From contig CAZGMC010000106.1 of NCBI GenBank assembly GCA_964526565.1, positions 1 to 14,131 on the forward strand: a stretch of DNA of 14,131 nucleotides, written 5' to 3'. A program made the position numbers and the translations under genes. The DNA comes from CAZGMC01 sp964526565 (GTDB taxonomy: Bacteria > Pseudomonadota > Alphaproteobacteria > DSM-16000 > Inquilinaceae). Under the pieces are notes generated by a model. The model made no database searches and was not told where the DNA came from. It worked only from the letters and a program-made list of their open reading frames with translations. Position 1 is the first letter of the stretch; each line of letters starts with the position of its first letter. Below, piece after piece: positions 6,295 to 14,131 of this stretch.

Positions 6295-8445
6295 TCACCC
6301 CACCCTGACCTGGGCGATGAATCCGTTCACCTCGCGCGACAGGGCTTCGGACTGTTGGGAGAGCTGCTGCGCCGCCGTCAGGACCTGATTGGATGCGGCG
6401 CCGGCCTCGCCGGCGGCCTCGGTGACGCCGCCGATGGCGAGGGTGACCTGGCGGGTACCGTCGTGAGCCTGCTCGACATTGCGGCCGATCTCCTGGGTGG
6501 CGGCGTTCTGCTCTTCGATCGCCGCGGCGACGGCGGCGGAGATCTCCGTCATCGCCCGGATCGTCTCGTTGATCGAGTGGATGGCGCCGACGGTGCTGCC
6601 GGTTTGGTCCTGGATGGCCTTGATCTGGCCGGCGATCTCCTCGGTCGCCTTGGCGGTCTGGTTGGCCAGGGATTTCACCTCGTTGGCGACCACGGCGAAG
6701 CCCCTGCCGGCATCCCCGGCGCGGGCCGCCTCGATCGTGGCGTTGAGGGCGAGCAGGTTGGTCTGCTCGGCGATCGAGGTGATCAGGCCGATCACCTGGC
6801 CGATGCTGTCGGCGCGGCTGGCCAGGTCCTGCACCTGCGCATTGCTGGTCTCGGCGGCGGCGGCGGCGCGGGCGGCCATCTGCGACTGTTCCTGAACCTG
6901 GCGGCTGATCTCGGCGATCGAGCCGCCGAGCTGGTGGGCGGCGGCTGAGACCGTCTGCACGTTGGCCGAGGCCTGCTCGGCGGCGGCGGCGACGGTGGTC
7001 GCCTGGCTGCTGGTCTCCTCGGCGATCGACGACATGGACTCGGCGGTGGCCTGCATCTCCGTCGCCGCCGACGAGACGCCCTCGACGATGTGGCCGACGC
7101 TCTGCTCGAAGTCGTCGGCCAGCCGGCCCATGGCCAGGCGCTTGTCGGCCTCGGCACGGTCCGCGGCCCGCTTCTGCTCCGCCTCCAGGCGTTTCATTTC
7201 AATGGCATTGTCCTTGAACACCTGCACGGCTTCGGCCATCTCACCGATCTCGTCGCCGCGATCGCGGGCCGGCACCGCCACCTCCACGTCACCCTGGGCG
7301 AGGCGGGCCATGGCCCCGGTCATGCGGCTGATCGGCCGGGTCATGCCGCGGGCAAACAGCATGCCGGCAACGGCGATGACCGCCGACACGCCCAGCACCG
7401 CCAGCGCCATGGTGCCGCCCATGGCGACCGCCGGGGCGTCGACCTCGGCCAAGTCGATCTCGGCCAGCACCGCCCAGGTCGTGCCCTCGAACAACAGCGG
7501 CGCATAGGCCGACAGCACCGCGGCGCCGCGATAGTCGGCGGCCATCATCACGCCGCTGTCGCCGGCCAGGGCGCGCTCCACGGGGGCGGTGCGGACGCTG
7601 CGGTCGAGAATGGTGGACTCGTCGGAGAAGCGCGAGTCGCTGCGCATCAGATGGTCGGCGCCGACGATGTAGGCCTCGCCGGTCTCGCCCAGTCCGGTGC
7701 GCTCCTGCATGATGGCGTTGATCCGGTCGATCGGCATCTGGAAAGCCAGCACGCCGTGGGGCCGGCCGTCGTGGTCGAACACCGGCGCGGCGATGAAGCT
7801 GGCCGGGGCGCCGGCGCTGGGCGCGTAGGGCCGGAAGTCGGTGAAGGCGACGGCACGGGCGCTAGAGTCCTCGACCACGGCGCGGTGGACGGCGCCCAGG
7901 TCGCTGTCGCGCCATGGGCCCGCGTTCAGGCTGGTGGCGAAGTCGTCCTCCTTGAACACCGTATAGACGACGTTGCCGGCGTGATCGATCAGGAACACGT
8001 CGTAATAGCCGCGCTGTTCCACCAGGGCGCGGAACCAGTCGTGATAGCGGGCGTGGGCCCTGCTGTAGCGCGAGCCGTCGCCGGCGTCGTCCAGCCGGTG
8101 GCGCTCGCCGGCGGGGTGCGGGTTGCCGGCGACGTAGGCCTCCTGCAGCACCTCGGTGGCGCGTCGGCCCTCGGCGTGGAAGCCGGCCTCGAAGCCGTCC
8201 AGGGCGTCGATCACCATGTGGTTTTGCGCCAGCAGGGCGACATCCTCGCGGATCGCGTCGAGATAGCCGGCCAGCTGCGATGTCCGGTCGGCGCGGATCG
8301 CCTCCAGCTTGTCGAAAGCCGCGGCCTCCAGGCTGTGCTCGGCGCTGAAGAACGCGATGGTACCGGTGACGGCCGCGGACGCCACGGCCAGCGCGACGAC
8401 GACAACAGGCAGCTTGCGCGAGATGCGCATCGATGGCAGGCGCAT
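6295..8445 (-). CDS. Methyl-accepting chemotaxis protein with dCache sensor domain
   Basis: This is a 716-residue transmembrane chemoreceptor that senses a ligand outside the cytoplasmic membrane and controls the CheA kinase through CheW. Membrane helix 1 is at about 12-33 and helix 2 at about 341-364. Between them lies a ~300-residue sensor with double-Cache features, such as YYDVFLIDHAGNVVYTV (about 147-163), APVFDHDGRPHGVLAFQMPI (220-239) and a second lobe around AYIVGADHLMRSD (258-270). A HAMP domain follows (about 366-418, TRPISRMTGAMARLAQGDVE), then a long coiled coil whose signalling tip reads IAEQTNLLALNATIEAARAG and GRGFAVVANEVKSLA (about 558-594). There is no CheR-binding pentapeptide at the C-terminus. 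The start at 8445 is supported by AAGGGG nine bases upstream. The gene converges on the kinase gene and has its own 5' region. The ligand cannot be told from sequence. Confidence 0.95.
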   Translation of the reverse strand: MRLPSMRISRKLPVVVVALAVASAAVTGTIAFFSAEHSLEAAAFDKLEAIRADRTSQLAGYLDAIREDVALLAQNHMVIDALDGFEAGFHAEGRRATEVLQEAYVAGNPHPAGERHRLDDAGDGSRYSRAHARYHDWFRALVEQRGYYDVFLIDHAGNVVYTVFKEDDFATSLNAGPWRDSDLGAVHRAVVEDSSARAVAFTDFRPYAPSAGAPASFIAAPVFDHDGRPHGVLAFQMPIDRINAIMQERTGLGETGEAYIVGADHLMRSDSRFSDESTILDRSVRTAPVERALAGDSGVMMAADYRGAAVLSAYAPLLFEGTTWAVLAEIDLAEVDAPAVAMGGTMALAVLGVSAVIAVAGMLFARGMTRPISRMTGAMARLAQGDVEVAVPARDRGDEIGEMAEAVQVFKDNAIEMKRLEAEQKRAADRAEADKRLAMGRLADDFEQSVGHIVEGVSSAATEMQATAESMSSIAEETSSQATTVAAAAEQASANVQTVSAAAHQLGGSIAEISRQVQEQSQMAARAAAAAETSNAQVQDLASRADSIGQVIGLITSIAEQTNLLALNATIEAARAGDAGRGFAVVANEVKSLANQTAKATEEIAGQIKAIQDQTGSTVGAIHSINETIRAMTEISAAVAAAIEEQNAATQEIGRNVEQAHDGTRQVTLAIGGVTEAAGEAGAASNQVLTAAQQLSQQSEALSREVNGFIAQVRVG

Positions 8446-8617
8446 GATGCTGGTCCCCTTTCGCTCGATGCTGGTGGCGTTGCCCGCCCGCCGGTGCGGT
8501 GGCGGGGAAACGTCTCAGGGAGAGAAACCATAATGGTTAGAGGGTAAACGATCACTTAATTGAAACATAACGCCGTTCAGGAATGTCCCGCAGACGCCTC
8601 CAGCCTGCCGTGTCATA

Positions 8618-8643
8618 CCAGTGGCGCCGCCCAGTGGCGCCGC
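8618..8643. repeat. 13-bp exact tandem duplication
   Basis: CCAGTGGCGCCGC occurs twice in a row (8618-8630 and 8631-8643) in non-coding DNA, each copy containing the palindrome GGCGCC. Confidence 0.8.
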
Positions 8644-8679
8644 ATATCAGGTCTACGGCATTTCGGACTCGGCGCTGCC

Positions 8680-8715
8680 GGGACTGGGCCGCCGGGACTG
8701 GGCCGCCGGGACTGG
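8680..8715. repeat. 14-bp tandem repeat, two copies plus a partial
   Basis: GGGACTGGGCCGCC occurs at 8680-8693 and 8694-8707, followed by GGGACTGG at 8708-8715. It lies in non-coding DNA just beyond the glycosyltransferase gene and shares the CTGGGC/GCCG flavour of the other repeats in the window, but not their sequence. Confidence 0.8.
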
Positions 8716-8776
8716 AAGTTCGGCGGACGGTGGCGCTGTCTGCAGGGCCGCTTGTCCGTCGGCGGGCCCGGTTTCC

Positions 8777-10075
8777 TCAGCGCTCCCAGGCCTGCGGCCA
8801 CTGGCCGGCCAGATCCTCGATCAGGTCTGCGGCAGTGGCGACGCCGTCCTCCCCGGCCAGGCGAGCGGCGATGGCGCGGGCGCGCTCGGCGGGGCGCGGG
8901 TCGTCGGTGACCGCACGGATCATGCCGGCCAGACGCCGCGGCGTGATCCGCTCGGCCCGCACCGCCGCCGGCGCCACGCCATGCACCGCCCCCAGCCGTC
9001 CCCAGAAGAACTGGTCGGCATGCACCGGCAGCACCACCTGCGGCACGCCGGCACGGAACGAGGCCGCCGTGGTGCCCGCGCCGCCGGCATGCACGCTCGC
9101 CGCCACACGCGGGAACAGCCAGTCGTGCGGCACATGGTCGGTCCTGTACACCAGGTCCGGGGGCAGGTGCGGGCCGCCCAGATCGCCCCACCCGGACAGG
9201 ATGACGGCGCGCCGTCCCGCCAGCTGCAGCGCCTCGACGACCACGGCAGTCAAGGCGCCAACGTCCTGCACCGTGGCACTGCCCAGCCCGACGCTGATCG
9301 GCTGCGGCCCGGTGTCCAGGAACGCGGACAGTTCGGGCGGCGGCTGCCAGTCCGGATCGGTCTCGCCGAACCAGTAGCCGGTCATGTGGATCCACGACCC
9401 CCAGTCGTCCGGCCGCGGCAGCACCACCGGACTGATCCCGTAGAGCAGCGGCAGGCGGCGCCGGCGCGCGTCGTAGAGTGGTCCCTGGCGCGTGATCGGC
9501 GGCAGGCCCAGCGATTGGCGCCGCCACTCGTTCAGGATGCCGGTCCGGGTCATGCCCAGCATCCGTTCCAGCAGCAGGTGGCCGGTCAGGTTCCACGGCC
9601 CCACCTGCCACGGCCGCACCCGCGCTGACAGATAGTTGGGAAACCGCCGCGTCGGAGTCAGTGGCGTCATGAAGGCCTGGATGGCGGGAATCCCGAACGC
9701 CTCGCCGATCGACCCGCCCATCAGCGAGGTCGCCGAATACAGGATCAGGTCGCTGCCGCGGCACGCCTCGATGCACTCGTCGAGGATGATCCGGGCCCGC
9801 GCGGCGATGCGCTTCATCAGGTGGCGCTGCGCCAGGATCAGGCTGATGGTCCGCGTCCCGGAATCGGCGAGGCGCCGCCATCCCGCCGAGCGCAGCAGCT
9901 TGACGGCATCGCCCGACAGGGGGAACGGCTCCAGGCCGGCAGCGCCGATCCGCTCGGCGAACGTCCCGTACGTGGCCAGAACGACGCTGTGGCCGCGCGC
10001 CTTCAGGCCGCGCCCCAGCGCGATGAACGGCACGACGTCGCCCATCGACCCGATGCTGATGATGACTATGCGCAT
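8777..10075 (-). CDS. GT1-type glycosyltransferase (UGT/GtfB-like), probable peptide tailoring enzyme
   Basis: The 432-aa product from ATG at 10075 transfers a sugar from a nucleotide donor to a small-molecule acceptor, as known for this family. The N-terminal acceptor half opens with the typical IGSMGDVVPFIALGRGLKARG and VVLAT (residues 8-35). The C-terminal donor half has PISVGLGSATVQD (259-271) and the donor-binding stretch HDWLFPRVAASVHAGGAG then AGVPQVVLPVHADQFFWGRL (317-361), with the His, Gly-rich turn and Asp-Gln pair expected for nucleotide-sugar binding. Length is normal. The frame is open up to 10225, but the extra 50 residues are low-complexity shadow of the NRPS gene, and MRIVIISIGS is the classic start. 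The ATG lies 10 bp inside the end of the NRPS gene, so the two are translationally coupled. The likely role is to glycosylate the NRPS product; the sugar and acceptor are unknown. Confidence 0.9.
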   Translation of the reverse strand: MRIVIISIGSMGDVVPFIALGRGLKARGHSVVLATYGTFAERIGAAGLEPFPLSGDAVKLLRSAGWRRLADSGTRTISLILAQRHLMKRIAARARIILDECIEACRGSDLILYSATSLMGGSIGEAFGIPAIQAFMTPLTPTRRFPNYLSARVRPWQVGPWNLTGHLLLERMLGMTRTGILNEWRRQSLGLPPITRQGPLYDARRRRLPLLYGISPVVLPRPDDWGSWIHMTGYWFGETDPDWQPPPELSAFLDTGPQPISVGLGSATVQDVGALTAVVVEALQLAGRRAVILSGWGDLGGPHLPPDLVYRTDHVPHDWLFPRVAASVHAGGAGTTAASFRAGVPQVVLPVHADQFFWGRLGAVHGVAPAAVRAERITPRRLAGMIRAVTDDPRPAERARAIAARLAGEDGVATAADLIEDLAGQWPQAWER

Positions 10076-13000
10076 GGCCGGGCCGGGACCTGTTCGGTAG
10101 TGCGTGTGGTGCAGTGCCCGGCCGGCAGCCCGGCCGGCAGCCCGGCCAGCAGGTGGTCGAGCGCGGCGGCGAGGGCGTGCACGTGTGGCTCCACCATCAC
10201 CCCGATGTGGTCGCCGGGCAGGCACAGGGTTTCTGCCGGCGGCTGGCTCAGCGCGGCCCAGCCGAGCGACGGGTCCGCCGCCGCGATGGCCGCCGTGACC
10301 GTATTGCCGGTGGCGCGCAGCACGGTCACCGGTGCCGCCAGCGGCCGCGGGCGATACCGCCGCAGCGCCGCCAGGTGGCGGCGGTAGGCGGCCAGGGCGG
10401 CATCGACCGCCGCCTCTCCCGCCTCGGGCGGCATCAGGCCGGCCGCGGCCAGCCGGTCGTGGAAGCGGCGGCGGCGCGCGGCCGGCGGCAGCGCCGCCAG
10501 GTCCGCCGCGTCGAGCGACAAATCGCGGCCGAAATAGCGGCCGGCGGCCTCGGCCATCTCGGCGAGCAGCCGCGCCTCGTCCCGCTCCAGGGCCGGGCCC
10601 GGCGGCTCGCCCGCGCCCGGTGCCGGCTGGTCGAGCAGCGCCACCAGCCCGACAGCGCGCCCGGCAGCCAGCCGTCGCCGCGCCGTCTCGAAGGCGACGA
10701 CGGCGCCGTAGGAATGCCCGAGCAGGTGAACCGGCCCGTCATGGCTGGCCAGCGCCTCCGCCAACCGCTTGCCCTGGCGCTCGACCATGTCGCCGTCGGC
10801 GTCGTCGCCGTCATCGCCGCCGGCCAGGGCATCCAGGGCGACACCCAGCACCGGGCGGGCTGCGCCCAGGCGGCCGGCCAGCGGCACGTAGGCGAACGGG
10901 TTGCCGCTGGCGCCCGGCACAATGACCAGCGGCGCGCCATCGCCGTCGCCGGCCAGCGGGATCAAAGGATCGCCCGCGCCGGTGCACGCCCCTTCGTCGG
11001 CCAGCGCCGCCGCCAGTCCCTCCACGGTGGGTGCCCGGAACAGCGTGGCCAGGTCGAGGTCGCGGCCGAGGTGCGCGCGCACCGCGGCGACGAGCTGGAC
11101 GGCCAGCAGCGAATGGCCGCCGAGATCGAAGAACGAGTCGCGCAGACCGGCCGGCCGGCCGAGCAGCTCCTCCCACAGGCGGACCAGAGCCAGCTCCAGT
11201 GGCGTGCGCGGCACCGTCGCGGCCGGTTCCGGGGCGCCGGCCGGCATTGCGGCGGCCGACCCCGGTGCCGAAGTCGCCGCGGCCGAGGCCATGTCCGGGG
11301 CTGCCGCGGCAGGGACCGGGACCGTCACCGCCGCCGCCAGGTCGGCGACCCGCGCTTCGGGCCGCAGCGCGGCCGCCAGCACGGCGGTCAGTGCCTCAAG
11401 CAGGGCGGCTGCGGCACTGTCGTCCCAGTGCTGCCGGTTGTGGACCAGGTGCAGCCGGACGTTGTCGCCAGGAACGACCAGCAGGGTCAGGGCGTGCCGC
11501 GTGCGCGCGCCGCAGCTCTCGATGCCGCTCACCCGCACGCCACCGCCATCGCCGCCATCCGCACCGGCCTGGGCGAACCCGGTCGGGTAGTTCTCGAACA
11601 CCAGCAGCGTGTCGTACAGCGGCCGGCCAGGCGGCAGGCCGCTCCAGCCGTGGATGTGCCCGGCCGGCACGTGGCCGTGGGCGGCGATCTCGCCGTGATG
11701 CCGCTGCACGGCCGGCAGCCATGCGTCCAGCGGCGCGTTGGCGGGCACGCGCAGCCGCAGCGGCAGGGTGGCGATGAACAGGCCCGCCGTGCCCTCGATG
11801 CCGGGCAGCTCGGCCGGCCGGCCGGCCACGGTGGTCCCGAACGCCACGTCGTCGCGGCCGTGGAGCCGCGCCAGCAGCACCGCCCAGGCCGCCTGGAACA
11901 GCGTGCTGAGGCTGACGCCCAGCCGGCGGGCGCGTTCGCCCAGGGCAGCGGACAGATCGGCCGACAGGCTGCGCACCGCATCGCCGTGGCGCTCCGCCGC
12001 GGCGCCGTCGCCGGCCGCCGCCGCAGCCGGTAAGGGTGGCGCCTCCAGGCCGGCCAGTTCGGCCCGCCAGAACCGTTCCGCAGCCGCCGCATCCTGGCGC
12101 TGCAGCCAGGCGGCATGGTCGGCCGGGTGACGCGGTGGCGGCAGGTCGGGCGTGCGGCCGGCGCCGAGCGCCGCGTAGGCGGCCATCACCTCGCGCAGCA
12201 CCACGGCCATGCTCCAGCCGTCGAGCAGGATGTGGTGGAAGGTCCAGACCAGGTGCCGGCGGCCGGGCCCGCCCTCGGCCAGGGCCAGGCGAAAGCCGCC
12301 GGGCCGGTCCAGGGGGATCGGCCGGCGGCGCTCGGCGGCCCAGGCGCCGGCCCAGGCGCCGGCCCAGGCGGACGTGGGGTCGGCAGCGGCGGCCAGTGTC
12401 TCGATCCGCACCGGCAGGGAGCTCACGATCACCTGCAGCGGCTTCGACACCCCTGCCCAGACAAAGGCAGTGCGCAGCGCCGGGTGGCGGTCGACGACCC
12501 ATTGCCAGGCGCGTTCCAGCCGCCCGCCGTCGAGCGGACCGTCAATGGACACAACCAGCTGCTCGACGTGCACGCCCTCGCCGGCGGGTGCCAGCAGGCT
12601 CTCGAACAGCATGCCCTGCTGCGCCGGCGTCAGCGGCAGGATGGTGTCGATGCGGCGTGCCGCGGGCACCGCGCCGTCGGGGCCGAGCGCGGCCAGCACG
12701 GCCGCCAGATCGCCGGCCGCCAGGTCGCCGGCGGTCGCCGCCGCCAGCGGGAAGTCCTCCGGCACCACCCCGCCGGCATCGGGAGCCAGCGCGCGGTCGA
12801 CCAGCGCCGCCAGAGCGTCATGCACGGCGTGCAGGAACCGTTCCGCCGTGGCGCGGTCGTGGCGCGCCGGGCTGTAGCGCAGGTCGGCGTGCAGCACCCC
12901 GCCCTCGATGCGCGTGACCAGCTCGAACGCGTGGACCCGCGCCGCGCCCGGCGCGTGGAGCGGGCCGACCGGTCCGTCGACCGGACGGAACGGCGCCTCG

Positions 13001-14131
13001 GCGGGCGTGCCGGCGTCGAGCCGGCCCAAATGGTTGAGCACCAGATCGGCCGGGCCGACGTCCGCAGCGGCGGCGCGCGCCGCCGGGTCGGCCGCGGCAT
13101 GGCGCAGCAGCATCCAGCCGGCGCCGCGATCGGGTGCGGCGCGCAGGCTGCGCCTGGCGGCCAGCAGGGTGTCGCCGGGATCGCCGCCGGCCGGCGCGTC
13201 GACCAGCAGTGGCACCAGCGTGGTGAACCAGCCGACGGTGCGGCTCGCATCCACATCGTCGAGCAGGTCGCGGCCGTGCCGCTCCAGGTCGAGGCGCACC
13301 GGACCGCCGCCGCACATATCGGCCAGCGCCCGCGCCGCGGCGGCGACCAGCATGTCCGGCACCTCGGCGCGGTAGGGAGCGAGGGCCGGCCCCAGCAGCG
13401 CCGCGGTCCGCGCCGGGTCGAGGGCGACGGTCACCGTTGCGGCACTCGCCTCGTCGGCGCCAGGGCCGCCGGCGGCATCGGCCGCGGCGGCATGGTCGGC
13501 CGGCAGGCGCGCCGCCGGCGGCCAGCCGCGCCGGGCGTCCAGCGCCGCCGTGCGCCGCGCCGCCTCGCGCTCCAGCCGTTGCGCCCAGGCGCGGTACGAT
13601 ACGGCCGGCGCCGGCAGGTCGGGCGGAGCCGCGTCGCCCGACCGGCAGAACGCCGCCAGCTCCTCCAGCAGGATGCGCCACGACACCACGTCCACCGCCA
13701 GATGGTGGGCCGTGAGCAGCAGCTGCGCCGGGCGGTCGCCTTTGGCGAACCAGGCCCCGGCCAGCAGCGGCCCATCGGCCAGGTCCAGCGAGGCCTGCAC
13801 CTCGCCGGCCAGGCGGGCCTGCGCGGCCGGCCGCTCGTCCGGGCCGAGCCCGCCCAGGTCGTGGACGGCCAGCGGCACGGCGCCGGCCCGTTCCGGGGGC
13901 ACCGTCTCGGCCTGCCAGCCCGCGTCGGTGCGGCGGAAGCGCTGGCGCAGCGCATCGTGGCGGGCGTCCAGCCAGGCCAGCCCGGCGCGGACCCGCTCGG
14001 GGGTCAGCCACGGCGCCGACTCCAGCAGGACGGCCTGGTTCCAGTGGCTCGGCTCGACCAGCGACCGGTCGAAGAACCAGCGCTGGATGGGTGTCAGCGG
14101 CATCGGCCCGGCCGCCGTGTCGTCCGCCGTG
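10066..14131 (-). CDS. Non-ribosomal peptide synthetase, 3' part: E-C-T-TE, no adenylation domain in the last module
   Basis: The gene is partial: the frame runs off the window at 14131, so residue numbers here count from the Met codon at 14103. An epimerization domain comes first (1-440), with HHLAVDVVSW (133-142), ERHGRD with the catalytic-type Glu (274), SRTVGWFTTLVP and VLNHLGRLD (355-363). A condensation domain follows (about 487-920), starting LPLTPAQQGMLFESLL, with HHILLDGWS (623-631); its form fits a D-accepting (DCL) type, as expected after an E domain. An Ala/Pro-rich linker of about 44 residues (921-964) leads to a thiolation domain (965-1035) with FFDLGGHSLL (Ser 998) and a thioesterase (1045-1325) with GHSYG (Ser 1131), Asp 1158 in LLDQP and His 1299 in GDHIG. 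The ~500-residue adenylation domain normally between C and T is absent. All other catalytic residues seem intact. The stop (10066-10068) lies inside the glycosyltransferase gene. Being the releasing end, this is the final module of the assembly line. Confidence 0.95.
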   Translation of the reverse strand, partial: TADDTAAGPMPLTPIQRWFFDRSLVEPSHWNQAVLLESAPWLTPERVRAGLAWLDARHDALRQRFRRTDAGWQAETVPPERAGAVPLAVHDLGGLGPDERPAAQARLAGEVQASLDLADGPLLAGAWFAKGDRPAQLLLTAHHLAVDVVSWRILLEELAAFCRSGDAAPPDLPAPAVSYRAWAQRLEREAARRTAALDARRGWPPAARLPADHAAAADAAGGPGADEASAATVTVALDPARTAALLGPALAPYRAEVPDMLVAAAARALADMCGGGPVRLDLERHGRDLLDDVDASRTVGWFTTLVPLLVDAPAGGDPGDTLLAARRSLRAAPDRGAGWMLLRHAAADPAARAAAADVGPADLVLNHLGRLDAGTPAEAPFRPVDGPVGPLHAPGAARVHAFELVTRIEGGVLHADLRYSPARHDRATAERFLHAVHDALAALVDRALAPDAGGVVPEDFPLAAATAGDLAAGDLAAVLAALGPDGAVPAARRIDTILPLTPAQQGMLFESLLAPAGEGVHVEQLVVSIDGPLDGGRLERAWQWVVDRHPALRTAFVWAGVSKPLQVIVSSLPVRIETLAAAADPTSAWAGAWAGAWAAERRRPIPLDRPGGFRLALAEGGPGRRHLVWTFHHILLDGWSMAVVLREVMAAYAALGAGRTPDLPPPRHPADHAAWLQRQDAAAAERFWRAELAGLEAPPLPAAAAAGDGAAAERHGDAVRSLSADLSAALGERARRLGVSLSTLFQAAWAVLLARLHGRDDVAFGTTVAGRPAELPGIEGTAGLFIATLPLRLRVPANAPLDAWLPAVQRHHGEIAAHGHVPAGHIHGWSGLPPGRPLYDTLLVFENYPTGFAQAGADGGDGGGVRVSGIESCGARTRHALTLLVVPGDNVRLHLVHNRQHWDDSAAAALLEALTAVLAAALRPEARVADLAAAVTVPVPAAAAPDMASAAATSAPGSAAAMPAGAPEPAATVPRTPLELALVRLWEELLGRPAGLRDSFFDLGGHSLLAVQLVAAVRAHLGRDLDLATLFRAPTVEGLAAALADEGACTGAGDPLIPLAGDGDGAPLVIVPGASGNPFAYVPLAGRLGAARPVLGVALDALAGGDDGDDADGDMVERQGKRLAEALASHDGPVHLLGHSYGAVVAFETARRRLAAGRAVGLVALLDQPAPGAGEPPGPALERDEARLLAEMAEAAGRYFGRDLSLDAADLAALPPAARRRRFHDRLAAAGLMPPEAGEAAVDAALAAYRRHLAALRRYRPRPLAAPVTVLRATGNTVTAAIAAADPSLGWAALSQPPAETLCLPGDHIGVMVEPHVHALAAALDHLLAGLPAGLPAGHCTTRTTEQVPARPCA
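10117..10152. repeat. 12-bp tandem repeat at the NRPS 3' end
   Basis: CCCGGCCGGCAG occurs at 10117-10128 and 10129-10140, followed by a one-mismatch copy at 10141-10152. It encodes AGLPAGLPAG at the C-terminal tail of the thioesterase, past the catalytic His. Confidence 0.8.
12341..12370. repeat. 12-bp tandem repeat in the NRPS condensation domain
   Basis: CAGGCGCCGGCC occurs at 12341-12352 and 12353-12364, with a half copy at 12365-12370. It encodes AWAGAWAGAWA (about residues 579-589) in the condensation domain, before the HHILLDG motif, and keeps the frame. Confidence 0.85.

Larger units (their letters stand above)
8446..8776. other. 331-bp non-coding stretch upstream of the chemoreceptor gene
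   Basis: This lies between the glycosyltransferase stop and the chemoreceptor start, both on the minus strand. It holds the chemoreceptor ribosome binding site (AAGGGG on the minus strand, 8455-8460), an AT-richer part at about 8528-8575 that is the natural place for its promoter, and two sets of short GC-rich tandem repeats further off. I could not settle on -35 and -10 boxes, and no flagellar sigma-28 site is evident. No terminator with a T-run was found for the NRPS-glycosyltransferase operon. Confidence 0.6.

Noticed and set aside
7090..8547. Long plus-strand open frame opposite the chemoreceptor
   Set aside because: The minus-strand chemoreceptor has complete Cache, HAMP and signalling motifs; the antisense product is rich in Gly, His, Val and Ala with no recognisable domain.
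10076..10225. N-terminal extension of the glycosyltransferase to 10225
   Set aside because: The extra residues are Arg/Ala/Gly-rich shadow of the NRPS tail, and the family-typical start MRIVIISIG lies at 10075.
10114..12033. 639-codon plus-strand open frame opposite the NRPS
   Set aside because: High GC removes stop codons from antisense frames; the NRPS domains on the minus strand are unmistakable.
14101..14103. ATG at 14103 as the true start of the NRPS
   Set aside because: The frame is open upstream to the window edge and the Met falls at the usual start of an E domain, which normally follows a carrier domain; no ribosome binding site precedes it.

Overview
The window is high-GC bacterial DNA. 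Its bias towards G/C at third codon positions, a dCache/HAMP chemoreceptor, a bacterial receptor-type protein kinase and several transposon families together suggest a proteobacterium, most likely an alphaproteobacterium of the Rhodospirillales/Azospirillum type. That taxonomic placement is an inference from style; no marker gene is present.

Layout. (1) 53-905 is a conspicuously AT-rich islet with a two-gene minus-strand operon: a 50-aa protein (666-818) followed directly by a 203-aa protein (53-664, GTG start). Neither has a sure function, and the base composition points to recent acquisition. (2) 922-2512 is a pile of broken insertion sequences. An IS6-family transposase 5' part (983-1394) is cut by an IS4-family transposase (1485-2398) that carries an in-frame amber stop and has lost its C-terminus. 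That element is in turn cut by the right end of an IS3-family element on the opposite strand (2399-2512). (3) 2513-2663 holds a perfect 12-bp inverted repeat and a 17-bp tandem repeat. (4) 2664-3851 (minus) encodes a multi-spanning membrane protein with two VanZ-like segments. (5) 4125-6212 (plus), divergent from it, encodes a single-pass receptor-like protein kinase with an altered catalytic loop and three extracytoplasmic ~108-residue cadherin-like repeats. (6) 6295-8445 (minus), convergent with the kinase, is a methyl-accepting chemotaxis protein. (7) 8446-8776 is a non-coding stretch with short tandem repeats. (8) 8777-14131 (minus) is the end of a biosynthetic operon: the 3' part of a non-ribosomal peptide synthetase with domain order E-C-T-TE, overlapping by 10 bp a GT1-type glycosyltransferase gene.

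How the parts work together. The NRPS and glycosyltransferase are translationally coupled and probably make and glycosylate a secreted peptide or lipopeptide. The last NRPS module has no adenylation domain, so the final residue must be supplied in another way. The kinase, the VanZ-like protein and the chemoreceptor are envelope or sensing genes with no visible functional link to the cluster. Across the window, short exact tandem duplications recur: those in genes are multiples of 3 bp (9 or 12), those between genes are not (13, 14 or 17). I found no tRNA, rRNA, CRISPR array or convincing rho-independent terminator.
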